DNA of 64,000 bases from Poecilobothrus nobilitatus (GCA_947095535.1 OX352772.1:257161331-257225330), one strand, 5' to 3'; shown: positions 29,807 to 43,148, numbered from the stretch's first letter. Program-made: numbers and translations. The notes: generated by a model from the letters alone, not told the origin.

Positions 29807-32800
29807 GGTAAGTAAAAAATATATTGGAAATTGAAAAAATAAAATAACAAAAGTAGAAAAATATATCGAAATTTCTGGACTGGAAGAATGTGACAACTTA
29901 GAATCAATATCAATACTGAAAGGAGTTACTAAACAACTGCAAATTAATATTGATTCGGAGGACATCAAGAATGCTTATTTTGCGGCAGCACATTCAAAAA
30001 ATTCAGGTGAGCTAAAAAGAATGTTAGTTGAATTTAAAAATTCCAAACTAAAAAGTGATATAATGGCAGTCAAAAGAAAAAAAGAATTAGTTTTAATATG
30101 CTGTTTTTAAATGAAGAACAATCTAAAGTTGATAATGAAAATTCTGAACTCAACTATATACTATATATATATAAAAAGCCCAGCGATTTAAAAAGGCTAA
30201 AGATAATTAAATATGCTTGGATAAAAGATGGTAAAATTCTTATTAGAGAAAGTGATAATTCTACCATAATTAACATTAATTTTGATAAACAACTAAAAAA
30301 ATTTAATGAATCAAATAAATAATATATACAAATATATACATTAATCACATTTTCAGCATGAACAAATTTTAGTTTGAACAATCGAACATTTTAAAAATTC
30401 TTTATCTTAATATTCGCAGCTTAAAGCATAAAATAGATGAAATTAAATATTTACTTGACAACACTAATTATACTATTCACATATTTGCTTCTACTGAACC
30501 TTCGATTCTACTCGATGAAACTGATTTGGTAAAAATCAAAAATTACAATAAAGCTTTTTCTTGTAGCATAGCAGGAAGAGGAGGTTTGCTATGTTTATTC
30601 ATAACACTATCAATTTCACTTTATACAGAAATATTTCAAACGATTACAATAGTTTATTATCAATTAAGCTAACTAACAACAAACAAATGATATATATCTT
30701 CATAATTTACAGAGCACCATTAAATGATAGAAATTCAATTCATAAGTTTTTTACACTTTTTGAATCACACTTAAATGAAAAACAAATGCAATAGTTCTTG
30801 GCGATTTTAACTTTAATGTAAACAACACTGTTGACAGAACAATATTTGAGTATAAAACACTTGTGGAATCCAATGGCTTTTATTTTTGCAACACCAGCAT
30901 TACTCGGTCTAGCTCTGGTTCGTGTTTCGATGATGTTCTAAAAAATAAAATTAATAATAATAATATTATTACAACTCGAGTATGGCTCGAGGTTATGTCA
31001 GAAAATAATTTAATATAGAAGAAATCAGATGATCAGACAGTATACATATTACACAAAAACAAACTACTACAATAGGTCAGAAACTGCATTATCGATAAGA
31101 GTAGTAATGTCGTTACGTAAAGTAAAAATATTGCAAAATCCACAGAAAACGTTGGATTTTTATACACTCAGTAATCCGTGAATAGGTTCTGAGTGTATAA
31201 AAATTATTAAAATAATAGATTACTGGCATAGAAAGCTTACTCTCGATTATAATAATCTTTAAGAAATATAAATATTGGTTAAACATGCTCACTATTATTA
31301 AAAGACAAAAAAAAACATGAATATGATTCACAAAAATTTGAAGAAAGTAAAAAGTCTTGGAATGTAGTAAAAAATATTATCACAGATGGAAACACATCTA
31401 ATAAATGTAACGACTTTTTTAAAGTAACATCGTCTGATAATTATAAAATAAACAAGGTCAACAATTTTAATGAATACTACTGCAATATTAGCAGCAACAT
31501 GGCTAAAAGATTCAAAACTATATATCTTGGCCAAGTTTTCAATTTAAGCGGATAAATGTGTAACAGAAAAACTAATAAGTAATTTAAAACCCACAAAAAG
31601 TTCAGGTGCAAATAAAATTTGTAATAACATAATAAAGGTGCTGAGGAATGAGTTAATAAAACCTATTACAGTACTCATAAGTTTGTCACTGGGAAATGAA
31701 ATTCTGCCAGAATGCTTAAAAATTAACAAAGTTATTCCAAAATATAAAAACACAGGTGGCAAAGAAAACATAAATAACTTCAAGCCTATATATCTATATG
31801 TTCTCCACTAAGCAAACTAATAGAGACTTGCGCACATAATCAGTTATCTGATTACTTACAAAATAATAATTTCCTTAGTCGGATGCAGTATGGGTTTACA
31901 AAAAAATCTAATACAAATGCAGCTGTCTTTCATCTTATCGCTTACATCTTATAGTCAATGTAGCCAAAACGAAGTATATCATATTGAAATCAAATAATAT
32001 TAATATCACTGTAAAATGCAACAACCAAGAAATTAAAAAAGATAGCAGTTACAAATATCTAGGTATCACAATCGATGATGACTTAAATTGGAATATGCAT
32101 GTAAATAACTTATTGAAAACTGCTAGTAGAACTGAAGAAATTTTCAAAAAAATTTCGTACAGGGTGCCACAACATCTCAAGCGCTTAGTACAGTTCACCA
32201 CATAGCAATATTAGTTATGGAATAGGAATCTGGGGTAACACATACATCAACAACATAAATTCTCTTCAAATATTACAAAACAAATCAATAAAAAATTTAT
32301 ACAACTTGAACGAGAAAACTTCAACGAATTTTATACATAAAGAATTCCAAATTCTTAAAATTGCAGATTACAAAACTCTGGGTAAAATTATACATATTAT
32401 ACCCAATATTCAAACAGATGAAATAAAAAGTAATGTCTAGCTAGTAGCAAACTCAGATGTACATTGTTATAATACAAGAAATTCTAACCATCTTAGAACG
32501 TATACCACACGAAGCATGGGCGGCCTTGATACTATTTTTAATTCAGCAGTGTCTCAATACAATCATTTGCCAGTCACGTTTAAAAATTATAAGCCAAATT
32601 GTTAAATTCTTATTTGTAAAAGTAATACCAAGCTAATTTTTATTTAAACAAGTTTTTTTCTATTTAATGCTACTTAATAATATTTATGTAAGGAATCTGA
32701 ATGTTTGTTTTATTTTGTCTTTATCATTTTCTTATTTTCTTTATCATTTGTTTTTTTAATTTTTATATACAAATACATGTATTTTCATTGATCAATTTCA

Positions 32801-32930
32801 TTTGATTTTATTGTTTTACTGCTATTTTGTTTTTTAGTAGATATGTAAGTAAAATAAATTAATATACTCTGTATGAGCTTACATAAGCTCTTTTGAGATA
32901 ATAATAAAATAAATAATAAAATAAAAAGTT
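29807..32930 (+). mobile_element. CR1-like LINE copy A, 3' part
   Basis: Sequence from AAAATATATTGGAAATTG matches copy B at 38,910 onward. It carries the ORF1 C-terminal part (30,098-30,322, a short acidic/lysine frame), endonuclease (LKILYLNIRSLKHKID near 30,390, TEPSILLDETD), RT scraps (CLKINKVIPKYKNTG, FGFTKKSNTNAAV-like near 31,900), and C-terminal RT (KDSSYKYLGITIDDDLNWNMHV at 32,038). The central RT palm with the Asp-Asp pair is deleted in both copies. The 3' end has a CTTACATAAGCTC inverted repeat and an ATAATAAAATAAATAATAAAA tail. Confidence 0.75.
30098..32205 (+). pseudogene. CR1-like ORF1 end and ORF2 fragments
   Basis: Open pieces are 30,098-30,322 (74 residues; ORF1 tail with LKRLKIIKYAWIKDGKILI), 30,591-30,794 (endonuclease, HNTINFTLYRN, YIFIIYRAPLNDR) and 31,984-32,205 (RT C-terminal part, YKYLGITID). 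Between 31,930 and 31,975 the sequence jumps from the RT fingers (NAAVFHLI) to post-palm sequence (IVNVAKTKYIILKSN), so the catalytic YADD/FADD segment is absent. No functional enzyme can come from it. Confidence 0.65.
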
Positions 32931-32966
32931 ATATGACATAATTCAAAAAAATATATATTTTTTCCC

Positions 32967-34605
32967 TCCGCTGATCGATAATAACGACTCTATCATTTCA
33001 AATTCGGTTGGTAAAGCGACATTATTTGCCAAACTTTTTGCGTCAAATTTCCACTTCCTCCTACATCTCACCCTCCACCTACAATTCCTGAAGCTGATCA
33101 TTCCTGTACTTCACGACTGTACTTCACGACCCGAGCTGTAGTGAAAGTTCTGAAGAATCTAAATGACAGAAATCTACTGGTCCCGATGAGATCCCTGCCA
33201 TGGTTCTGAAAAATATTGCTTTCTCTATTTCGAAACCCCTGCGCAATCTTTTTACCTATCATTTTTGACTCGGATATATCCCAGTCAATGGAAGGCTGCT
33301 CATGTTTCACCAATTCCCAAAACAATGACAAAAGCGACCATTCCAATTATAGGCTTATAGCTATAATTTCGATTATTTCCAAAGTTATGGAAACGATCAT
33401 AAACCAAGAGCTTAGAAAATATCTCGATGATAATGGTATTTTGAATGATCGACAATATGGTTTTAGATGTAACCGATCCACTGACGATCTTATGACATAT
33501 CTTATGAATGTCGCCGACGACAGCATTCTGGTGGCATCTTACGCATTTCCTAGAAAATCAGATGTCACAAACACCGCCGTCAATGTAGAACGGCTTACTA
33601 TGTTCAACACGGTCAACCATGACTTAGCTATAATTGTTAGCTGGGGTGCTAACAACAGAGTGGAGTTTAACACCACCAAAACTCAACGATATCACAACTC
33701 ACTAAAAAAACGAATAGATGAATAGATGTGATGAAAACCCTACTTTGATGTTCCAGAATGAATTTGTGCAACGATGAGAAAACCTAAGCATTTTAGGCAT
33801 GCAGCTAAACCAAAAAATGATATGGAATGAACATATTTCTGATATAGCAAAAACTTCTGCTAAATGCCTAAAATTTCCTCTTTAGGTGCAACACATATTT
33901 TTCATCCAAGGACTTGCTTAATATCTAAAAGACTTCAGGCTTATTTACGACCCAAGATGGAGTACAATTCCTATATATTTGCTGGCACCTCACTTACTTC
34001 ATTTAATTATCTCGATCGAATTCAAAAACGCACTATTCGTCTTATTGGCGATTTCGTTGACACTACTTGTTTCACTTTTCTTGCCATTCGTCGTAATATT
34101 GGATCCTTTTCTCTTTTTTATAGATATTTTTTATAGATATTTTTTATAGATACTTGTTCAGTTGAAATAAAATCGCTGATGCCACCTCTCAAAACATTCC
34201 ACTGCCCCACTAGAGGGACCTCAAGTGCTCATGCCTACTATGTGGAACTTCCTAAATGGTACTCTACTAATGGTACTCTATAGCAATTCGTTTGTTGTCA
34301 GAACTGCATAAATGTGGAACTTATTACCATCCTCTGTGTTTCCAAAAGTTGACGATTTTTTGATTTACAATTTGCACAAATTCAAGACGAATCTTAAAAA
34401 ATTTATGACACAAGTACCGTCTCATTCCCTTTTATCCGCATTTTTGATGCATTTTTCCCGCCCGTATCCTCTACAATTTAATTTCAACTATTTTTTACTA
34501 CAAGAACATATTCCTAAATTGGGATTATTGAATAAAAAAAAAAAGGCACGGCTATTCAAAGTTCTTTGCATCAACAGTAACTGCTATTATTTATTGAGAA
34601 TTTGA
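32967..34605 (+). pseudogene. LINE ORF2 3' half (duplicate), internally deleted
   Basis: This is the duplicate of 5,215-7,135. RT blocks SNYRLIAIISIISKVMETI and QYGFRCNRSTDDL are in one 169-codon frame (33,216-33,725) that then jumps to NVADDSILVASYAF. The palm from DISKAFDRVW to GVPQ is deleted, although the Asp-Asp pair reads ADD here (VADDS), unlike AND at 6,080. C-terminal parts follow at 33,864-34,136 and 34,312-34,605. It is non-functional. Confidence 0.7.
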
Positions 34606-34690
34606 TGCAAGCTTACAATTGATAAAAATCGAAATATATTCACAAACCTATAAATAGCATACATAAAAGTAAATATCAATATTTGACAAA

Positions 34691-34984
34691 ATGTCACTGT
34701 CTTATGCACTTCTGGATGTAACATTTTGTTGTGATGATAATAATTTGTTTGTGAAAGATATTTTTATAGTTAGTATTAAAGAATCTTGTAAAAATATTGT
34801 AAAAGAGCTCAAATATAAATTTTCAACTAGCGATTTGGCAAATTATAATTTTCACAAATACTCTTTCGGAACTGTGTACAACGATAAAATAAATAAAGAG
34901 CTCTATCAAATATTAAAAAAAATTGATGCTATTATAAGAAATAAAAAAATCAAAAACGAGAATTTATCGAACTGCATTAAATAA
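34691..34984 (+). CDS. Small conserved Polinton protein (third copy)
   Basis: The 97-residue frame is nearly identical to that at 7,241-7,537 (one codon shorter, a few substitutions such as FSTSDL for FPTSDL). It remains open although the flanking protease is decayed. The TATAAAT box 42 bases upstream is kept. It belongs to the segmental copy, so its integrity may reflect recent duplication more than selection. Confidence 0.45.
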   Translation: MSLSYALLDVTFCCDDNNLFVKDIFIVSIKESCKNIVKELKYKFSTSDLANYNFHKYSFGTVYNDKINKELYQILKKIDAIIRNKKIKNENLSNCIK

Positions 34985-35021
34985 ACAACTAAAGTATAAG
35001 ATTTGAGTCAATTTGATTAAT

Positions 35022-35534
35022 GAACACGCTACGCAACGTATTAAAATGTAACAAATACAAAAGTACATTTTTTAAAGGATTTTTTGCTTTAGATTAACTC
35101 CCCAAAATAATTAAAAAACAAACTTTTTTAATTGTAAACAACGACAAAGCAAAAGATCCAGGGACACATTGGTTAGCTATTTATATTCCAAAACATGGCT
35201 GTATTGAGAATTTTGATTCGTTGTAAAAAATCAAATAATTTAGAAATTTTGAGTTACTTAAAAAATCAATGTATAATTTTTAATGAGAAACAGTTACAAA
35301 GTAACTATATAGATGTATATGGACAATTGTGGTTATTCTGTTTATACGTGGTATAGATGTTGTGGTTATAGTATGAACCCCTTTTTAAAAAAATTTAATA
35401 ACGTAAATCAACTAGAAAACGACAATTTGATTCTAAAAAGGAAATTCAAATTTTATTTGGATAAAATAAGTCATTACAAATTTGTGTTCCTTAAACGTAT
35501 AAATAATAAAAACAATACAATATTTAAAATATAA
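35022..35534 (+). pseudogene. Adenain-like protease remnant (third copy)
   Basis: It duplicates 7,573-8,116 with the same stops, minus the short CGTAACG expansion. Recognisable pieces are NDKAKDPGTHWL near 35,145 (this copy keeps Trp after the His), IPKHGCIE, and ENDNLILK near 35,420. The cysteine region (35,313-35,370) is frame-shifted. It is non-functional. Confidence 0.6.
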
Positions 35535-35564
35535 AACATAAACCACATTTAGTAAAATCAAAGG

Positions 35565-37595
35565 AATGGAGGAACAAGGTCAAAATACTATTTTTTTTGA
35601 TATAGCCAATACTTGTATTTTGATTTAATATAATCAGAATTTTTATTTTGAACTAATTTTTTATATCAGTAGTTTTTTTATTTTAATTAATTCAATACAT
35701 TCTTTGTCTATCCACGGAGCTGAATATTTACTACTTTTCTTATTCAAATTTACAACGACGGTAGCTCTGTTTATTTCATTTTTAATTCTAGACGTTAGTT
35801 CATTCGTTAAATTACCTATTGTAACTTCGTTGACAACAGCGCCATTTAATTCGTTTTCGATAGTATTATAATTTGTTTTTTTGATCAGCTGTTTTTCTTT
35901 AATTTTTTTTATTTACATTTATTAAATTGTTTAATTCAATTATCATACCCAGCTGATCCGAAATATCATGATGAAAAACTGATATACCCAGCTCTAGTCC
36001 TGGATTATTTTTTAAAACATGATCCAAACAAGTATTTGAATCAGGTCTAGTTACCTCTTTCTTACAAAAATGAAATGCATTTCTTTCAACTATAGTTTTG
36101 TACGTATTTATATTTTTATCTAAGTGGTTGTTAAAACTAAAATTAGTTTCACCTATTATAATAAAAATTTTATATTTTAGATTTTCCAAATGGGAATAAC
36201 ATTTTTGAAGAAATTTATTAACTTGTGTTACGGAATTATCTGGAGGTCTGTATACAGCTGAAATATTAAATACTATCTGATTTATATTTGTTCTTATACT
36301 AGCAATACTATTACATATATTCATCGCAGTATTCATCAAGCACTGAATATTTTAAGCTGTTGTTAATAAATATTTCAGCACCTCCTCCAACTCTATTTTG
36401 TCGACATGAGAATACTTTGGAAAAGTTTTTAACATTTATTATATCAAGGTCTATGTATGCAATCCAAGTTTCGGTTATAACAATTAAGTGAATAGTGTAT
36501 TTAATAGAATCAAGTAGAAAAGTTATTTTGTTCATTTTATTTTTATAACTTCTAGCATTCAAATAAAGGATTTTCAGAGAATTTTTTTCTTTTATAATTA
36601 CTTCATTAATACTATACAAATTGGCTTTAACATTGGTGTTAAGAGGCAAATCATATGAACATTCATCTGAATCACTATCTTGTAAAATCCTTATAATTTT
36701 AGAAGATGAGATTTTCCTTATGAACAATTTGCCATTCTTAATCCATTCAAAGTCAATTGCATTGTCTCTTTTTAGATCCCTGGTCTTTTTAAATAAAAAA
36801 CTGAAATATTTTGTAAGTCTTTCATTAATAAAAATAGGATTGCTTTTTTGTGAAGTTTGTTTATTTTGTTCAGTCTGTAATTCATTTTGAATTTTTTCCG
36901 CTTTATGGCAGCCATTAGCTTATTTTTCACTTTTTCTTCAACAAATTCTACTATTATATTTTCTGGCTTACCTGTTCTATTAATTTTTTTGGCATTTTGT
37001 GAATTCACCTAATATCTTTATATTCCATAGTTATTCCAACACTTTCTCCTATTTATTTGACAATTGAAGTTGGATCTTCCTCAGGAATATCAATTGATAA
37101 GCCGCATATTTCAATTTGATTATCTAGCTGAGATTGCTTTATTTTTCCAATTCAATTCTGTTATAAACAGCATCATCCTTAAATTGGCTGTTCTAGTTGC
37201 GAAATTGTATGTTTTCTGCGATTAAGTTGTCCGTGTATTCCTTTAAGTCTCTAACCTCATTTATAAGTTTTTGAATCTCATTTTTTTGGGATTCTTGATT
37301 ATTGATGATAGTTTCAAGCTTACTATTTATTACTTGATAATCAATTATAACTTCGGAATCTCTATTTTTTTTCCTCAAAAAATGGTGTATTTAATATTGA
37401 TGTGGAGGGTGATTTTCTTTTTTAACGCTTTAATTTATATTGTTTGCAAAACGAAATATTTACAATATTTTGCGAATATTCTCGTATGACTTCAACGTCC
37501 AATGATAAGCATTTACTACAAAACCATTTTTTTCATTCACCATCACACTGGAGTCCATTATTCGTCCTTAAATTAATTGTCTCACTGGTTACAAT
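35565..37595 (-). mobile_element. CR1-like LINE 5' portion (duplicate)
   Basis: On the minus strand this duplicates 8,160-10,147: PHD ORF1 with IRKIFAK-type divergence near 37,450, coiled coil at 37,193-37,378 (LETIINNQESQKNEIQKLIN), and endonuclease pieces at 36,311-36,727 (LKILYLNARSYKNKMN, VGGGAEIFINN) and 35,899-36,339. RT is absent as in the first copy. An insertion of about 20 bases near 37,060 (absent at 9,640) distinguishes the two. Confidence 0.7.
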
Positions 37596-38158
37596 TATTG
37601 TTATTCTTACCATTTGACATTTTGATAAATTCAATGAACTTACAATTAAAAAAAAAAAATATTGTAAATGAAGTGTATAGTAGACCTAGGTAAAGAAAAT
37701 GATCTTAAAACAAAAATTAATAGAATTAATGACAAATGCAAAAAAAAAGAAATAATATCTATGTTCCCTTACAAGCCTTGTACGCAAAGGGTTTAAGCTA
37801 CTGGGCATATTCATATGCACAGCCCCTATAAATAAATAAATATTAATTATTATTATTATTATTAATTATTATTATTTTTGTTAATTATTATTATTAATTA
37901 TTATTATTATTATTGTTATTAATTATTATTGTTATTTTTATTAATTATTATTATTAATTATTTATTTATTTTATTTATTCCAATGCACATACAATGTACA
38001 TGGAAATAAATGCAGCCTTTTCCTTTGGGTTTGGTTGGTATTAATTATTAAAAGAAAATCGCCTGCGTAATTGCACAATTTTTATAGATGCAAAAAGATT
38101 TACGTTATCATACTGAATCCCTAAAGAAACTCCTTAAAAATTTGATTTTTACATGAGC
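37596..38158. repeat. LINE/SINE-type 3' tail and TTATTAA microsatellite
   Basis: A stretch ending GGGCATATTCATATGCACAG (37,783-37,802), CCCCTATAAATAAATAAATA looks like a LINE or SINE 3' tail. It is followed by an imperfect (ATTATTA)n tract from about 37,840 to 37,975. No gene is visible. The palindromic CATATTCATATGCA and the ACAATGTACATGG repeat near 37,990-38,000 are minor. Confidence 0.5.
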
Positions 38159-41100
38159 ACCAGTGAAAAAACGTTAATTGTCAAAGAAAAACTCATTTGG
38201 AAAATTATTATTTGAAATCGACACATAACATATTTTGCCATTATGATACCAATTATAACCAATTAAAAGCAGTAAAATTAACCAGTAAACTTGCCGTTTT
38301 TTCGTGGAGATAAATTTTGTCGGTTTAATTAATCAGTGAGAAAAAAGGGTCCAATCATCTCCAATCTTTTTTAAGTGAAACTGAAAACTGTTTAAAATAC
38401 ATGTACAAAGTTTTTTCGCCCGGCTAAAAACTTTATATTTTCTCATTTTGTAGCAGCGAAGTCAGTATAGTTTGTCATCAAATCAATTTATCAAATTTGT
38501 TAAATGCAGCGAAATCAATTTGTCCAATATCAAAATGGTAAACAAAGCGAGCTATTTCAAGTGTAAAACAATTTTAAATTTAAGAAGGGATAAACATAAG
38601 CAGTCTGATGGTGAGTGCAAAAAATTCTTCCATTACACTTGCACTGGATTGGCAATTATGGTTTTGCCCGATTTTGCAAACAAAAAGGAACTTAACGGAA
38701 ATATTTGAATCTCCGTGCGCAAAGGGATTAAGTATAATACAGCCTGAGGTCGTAAACAATGCTAAGACTACAGACACAATCATGTAAAAGTTTGACGAAA
38801 TTCTCAAAAAGCCGAATTATCTTGAAAAAGAATTTTCTGAGTTTAGAGAAGCCCTGGATACTCTTATAGAAGAAAATATTACTTAAGGAAATTTTAAAAG
38901 CGAAGGTAGAGAAAAATATATTGTAAATTGAAAAAATAAAATAACAAAAGTAGAAAAATATATCGAAATTTCTGGACTGGAAGAATGTGACAACTTAGAA
39001 CCAACATCAATACTGAAAGGAGTTACTAAACAACTGGAAATTAATATTGATTCGGAAGACATCAAGAATGCTTATTTTGCGGCAGCACATTCAAAAAATT
39101 CAGGTGAGCTAAAAAGAATGTTAGTTGAATTTAGAAATTCTAAACTAAAAGGTGATATAATGGCAGCCAAAAAAAAAAATAATTAGTCTTATTATGCTGT
39201 TTTTAAATGAAGAACAATCTAAAGTTGATAATGAAAATTCTGAACTCAACTATATACTATATATATATAAAAAGCCCAGCGATTTAAAAAGGCTAAAGAT
39301 AATTAAATATGCTTGGATAAAAGATGGTAAAATTCTTATTAGAGAAAGTGATAATTCTACCATAATAAACATTAATTTTGATAAACTACTAAAAAAATTT
39401 AATGAATCAAATAAATAATATCTTAGAGACTTTAGTTTTACCATCAAATATTAATCACATTTTTAGCATGAACAAATTCAAGTTTGAACAATTGAACATT
39501 TTAAAAATTCTTTATCTTAATATTCGCAGCTTAAAGCATAAAATAGATAAAATTAAATATTTACTTGACAAGACTAATTATACTATTCACATAATTGCTT
39601 CTACTGAACCTTTGATTCTACTCGATGAAACTGATTTGGTAAAAATCAAAAATTACAATAAAGCTTTTTCTTGTAGCATAGCAGGAAGAGGAGGTTTGCT
39701 ATGTTTATTCATAACACTATCAATTTCACTTTATACAAACAAATTTCAAACGGTTACAATAGTTTATTATCAATTAAGCTAACTAACAACAAACAAATGA
39801 TATATATCTTCACAATTTACAGAGCACCATTAAATGATAGAAATTCAATTCATAAGTTTTTTACACTTTTTGAATCACACTTAAATGAAAAACAAATGCA
39901 ATAGTTCTTGGCGATTTTAACTTTAATGTAAACAACACTGTTGACAGAACAATATTTGAGTATAAAACACTTGTGGAATCCAATGGCTTTTATTTTTGCA
40001 ACACCAGCATTACTCGGTCTAGCTCTGGTTCGTGTTTCGATGATGTTCTAAAAAATAAAATTAATAATAATAATATTATTACAACTCGAGTATGGCTCGA
40101 GGTTATGTCAGAAAATAATTTAATAAAAAGGAAATCAGATGATCAGACAGTATACATATTACACAAAAACAAACTACTACAATAGGTCAAAAAATGCATT
40201 ATCGATAAGAGTAGTAATGTCGTTACGTAAAGTAAAAATATTGCAAAATCCACAGAAAACGTTGGATTTTTATACACTCAGTAATCCGTGAATAGGTTCT
40301 GTGTGTATAAAAATTATTAAAATAATAAATTACTGGCATAGAAAGCTTGCTCTCGATTATAATAATCTTTTAGAAATATAAATATTGGTTAAACATGCTC
40401 ACTATTATAAAAAGACAAAAGAAAAACATGAATATGATTAACAAAAATTTGAAGAAAATAAAAAGACTTGGAATGTAGTAAAAAATATTATCACAGATGG
40501 AAACACATCTAATAAATGTAACGACTTTTTTAAAGTAAAGTCTGGAATTCTGCCAGAATGCTTAAAAATTAACAAAGTTATTCCAAAATATAAAAACACA
40601 GGTTGCAAAGAAAACATAAATGACTTCAAGCCTATATATCTATATGTTCTGTACTAAGCAAAGTAATAGAAACTTCATAATCAGTTATATCTGATTACTT
40701 ACAAAATAATAATTTCCTTAGTCGAATACAGTATGGGTTTACAAAACAATCTAATACAAATGCAGCTGTCTTTCATCTTATCGCTTACATCTTATAGTCA
40801 ATGTAGCCAAAACGAAGTACATCATATTGAAGTCAAATAATATTAATATCACTGTAAAATGCAACAACCAAGAAATTAAAAAAGATAGCAGTTACAAATA
40901 TCTAGGTATCACAATCGATGATGAGTTAAATTGGAATATGCATGTAAAAAACTTATTGAAAACTGCTAGTAGAACTGCAGGAATTTTCAAAAAAATGCCA
41001 CAACATCTCAAGCGCTTAGTACAGTTTACTACATAGCAATATTAGTTATGGAATAGGAATCTGGGGTAACACATACATCAACAACATAAATTCTCTTCAA

Positions 41101-41765
41101 ATATTACAAAAGAAATCAATAAAAAATTTACACAACTTGAACGAGAAAACTTCAACGAATTTTATACATAAAGAATTCCAAATTCTTAAAATTGCAGATT
41201 ACAAAACTATGGTAAAAAAAATTATACATATTATACCCAATATTCAAACAGATGAAATAAAAAGTAATGTCGAGCTAGTAGCAAACTCAAATGTACATTG
41301 TTATAATACAAGAAATTCTAACCATCTTAGAACGTATACCACACGAAGCATGTTCTCAATACAATCATTTGCCAGTCACGTTTAAAAATTATAAGCCAAA
41401 TTGTTAAATTCTTATTTGTAAAAGTAATACCAGGTAATACCAGGTAACCAAGCTAATTTTTATTTAAACAAGTTTTTTCTATTTAAAGCTACTTAATAAT
41501 ATTTATGTAAGGAATCTGAATGTTTGTTTTATTTTATTCTTTATCATTTTCTTATTTTCTTTATCATTTTTTTTTTTAATTTTTACATACATATATTTTC
41601 ATTGATCAATTTCGTTTAATTTTGTTCTTTTACTGCTATTTTATTTTTATCATTTTGTTTTTTAGTAGATATGTAAGTAAAATAAATTAATATACTCTGT
41701 ATGAGCTTACATAAGCTCTTTTGAGATAATAATAAAATAAATAATAAAATAAAAAGTTAATTCAA
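38159..41765 (+). mobile_element. CR1-like LINE copy B, without the Jockey insertion
   Basis: It is collinear with copy A (23,519-24,287 joined to 29,807-32,930) and shows the uninterrupted junction at 38,832-38,910. Pieces: PHD ORF1 (38,472-38,708), ORF1 tail (39,194-39,418), endonuclease (39,402-39,782, a longer open frame of 126 residues with LKILYLNIRSLKHKIDKI), RT scraps and YKYLGITIDDELNWNMHV (40,890). It lacks about 260 bases present in A (31,430-31,690) and shares A's RT palm deletion. The tail is the same ATAATAAAATAAATAATAAAA. Confidence 0.75.
39402..39782 (+). pseudogene. CR1-like endonuclease N-terminal fragment
   Basis: The frame of 126 codons opens with NQINNILETLV and carries ILKILYLNIRSLKHKIDKIK, YTIHIIASTEP and a CSIAGRGG block, the start of an AP-endonuclease domain, before a frameshift. 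The catalytic Glu of the usual TETW motif reads TEP. The next piece at 39,701-39,904 continues the domain (YIFTIYRAPLN), and the Asp-Asn block follows near 39,910 (GDFNFNVN). Confidence 0.6.
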
Positions 41766-42005
41766 AAAAATAAATATTTTTAACACTTTTTTTAACATTC
41801 GATTTTTAGCTAAGTTAAGGTTAACATATCATTTGCTGGTACATTTATAAGTTTGTAGGTAGGAATACACTTTAATAAATAAAAAAAATAAAAAGACTTC
41901 AATAAAAATTAAAACACGAATTTTATAGAGTTTATAGTCGTTAGTTTAAAAAACTGTTCTTCATCTTTTTCTTTTATTTTCATATTATATAAAAGGAATA
42001 ACATG
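41766..42005. other. AT-rich non-coding spacer
   Basis: Nothing recognisable lies between the CR1-like tail and the RTE-like fragment. Confidence 0.4.
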
Positions 42006-42560
42006 GAGCATAACAAGTCACCTGAAAGATTTAGATTATGCAGATGACATAGCCCTACTCGCTCACACATATTGGGATATGCAACGAAAACTTCAAGTCC
42101 TGAACATCAAGGCGAAAAAAGTTAGGCTGAAGATAAACATAAGAAAAACCAAATCATCGCGGATATAAATATCACAAATAGTCAACAACTTAAGATAGAT
42201 GGTATTATAATAGAAGATGTTTCATGCTCCAACTATCTCGGTAGTATAATTACTACAAATGAAGGGGCAGATGAAGATATAGAAAATAGGCTAACACAAT
42301 CAAGAATGGCATTTGGCAGATTATGGTTTGTATGGAGATCCTCACACCTAACTAGAGGCACCAAAATAAGAATTTTCAATACCTGTGTGAAATCAATCCT
42401 ACTATATGATAGCGAGACTTGGTTCGTAAGAAGTTGAGCACCAACAAGCCGTAAATATTCGTGAATAAATGCCTAAGAAGCACAGTTAAGATCTTCTGGC
42501 CTAGTCGAATTTTCAACACAAATTTGTGGTCTCTCACGAAACAAGCACCAATAGCAGTTC
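42006..42560 (+). pseudogene. RTE-like LINE reverse transcriptase fragment
   Basis: Translations give LKDLDYADDIALLAHTYWD (catalytic YADD) at 42,025-42,080, then in shifted frames VSCSNYLGSIITTNEGADED near 42,220, and LTRGTKIRIFNTCVKSILLY DSETW near 42,350-42,420. These are the palm-to-thumb blocks of RTE/BovB-type RTs. A frameshift near 42,140 and a stop near 42,435 show it is dead. Only the C-terminal RT half is present, as expected for a 5'-truncated insertion. Confidence 0.7.
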
Positions 42561-43144
42561 AAATAAAAAGGTTTAAATAAAAGTTTTTAAAAATAGTGAT
42601 ATACAATCATATACAATTTAACCTTGAATAAAAAAAAAAGAAAAGTTTTCTAAATAAAATAAATTGGTGTGTAGGTACATTGTGACTTCGTATTGCTATA
42701 GATAATAATTTAAATACTAGTAATTTAAGTAAATACTAGTAATTTAAGTAAAAGTAGGTTTTTGTAAGTAATTTAGATTCGATTGTTAGTTTTAAATAAA
42801 TTTTATTTATTCTAGTTATATAATATTACAATTCATTAACATAAAATTTAAAAATGTATTACAATAAAACAATTTTTAAAATACAAAGAAAAGATTAGTT
42901 ATCTGCATGCTGTGCTGTATTGTATGTGTTTTAAACCGAATAAATGAAAATGTATGTTAAATATAATGTTAAGTTAACAATTAGCTACGTTGTCAGATTT
43001 ATTGTATGGTTTTTATTTTTTAAATAAAATGAAGTTTTTTTTTTAGATATACGAATAAAATATATAAATATATAATATAAGAAGGATTTAAATTTTTACT
43101 TTATAAATTTAAATGTATAAAATTATTAATTAACATATATTGGA
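42561..43144. other. AT-rich non-coding spacer left of piggyBac
   Basis: No frame is seen. A short repeat TACTAGTAATTTAAGTAAA occurs twice at about 42,714-42,752. Confidence 0.4.
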
Positions 43145-43148
43145 TTAA

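Larger units (their letters stand above)
32967..37595. repeat. Segmental copy of 5,215-10,147
   Basis: The block begins at CCCTCCGCTGATCGATAATA (32,966; compare 5,215) and ends at CACTGGTTACAA (37,585; compare 10,136). It reproduces in the same order the LINE 3' half, the Polinton small gene and protease remnant, and the minus-strand CR1-like LINE. Differences include a deletion of about 330 bases in the LINE RT (relative to 5,757-6,085) and many single-base indels. Three different element families in one collinear block means duplication of genomic DNA, not separate transposition. Confidence 0.85.
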
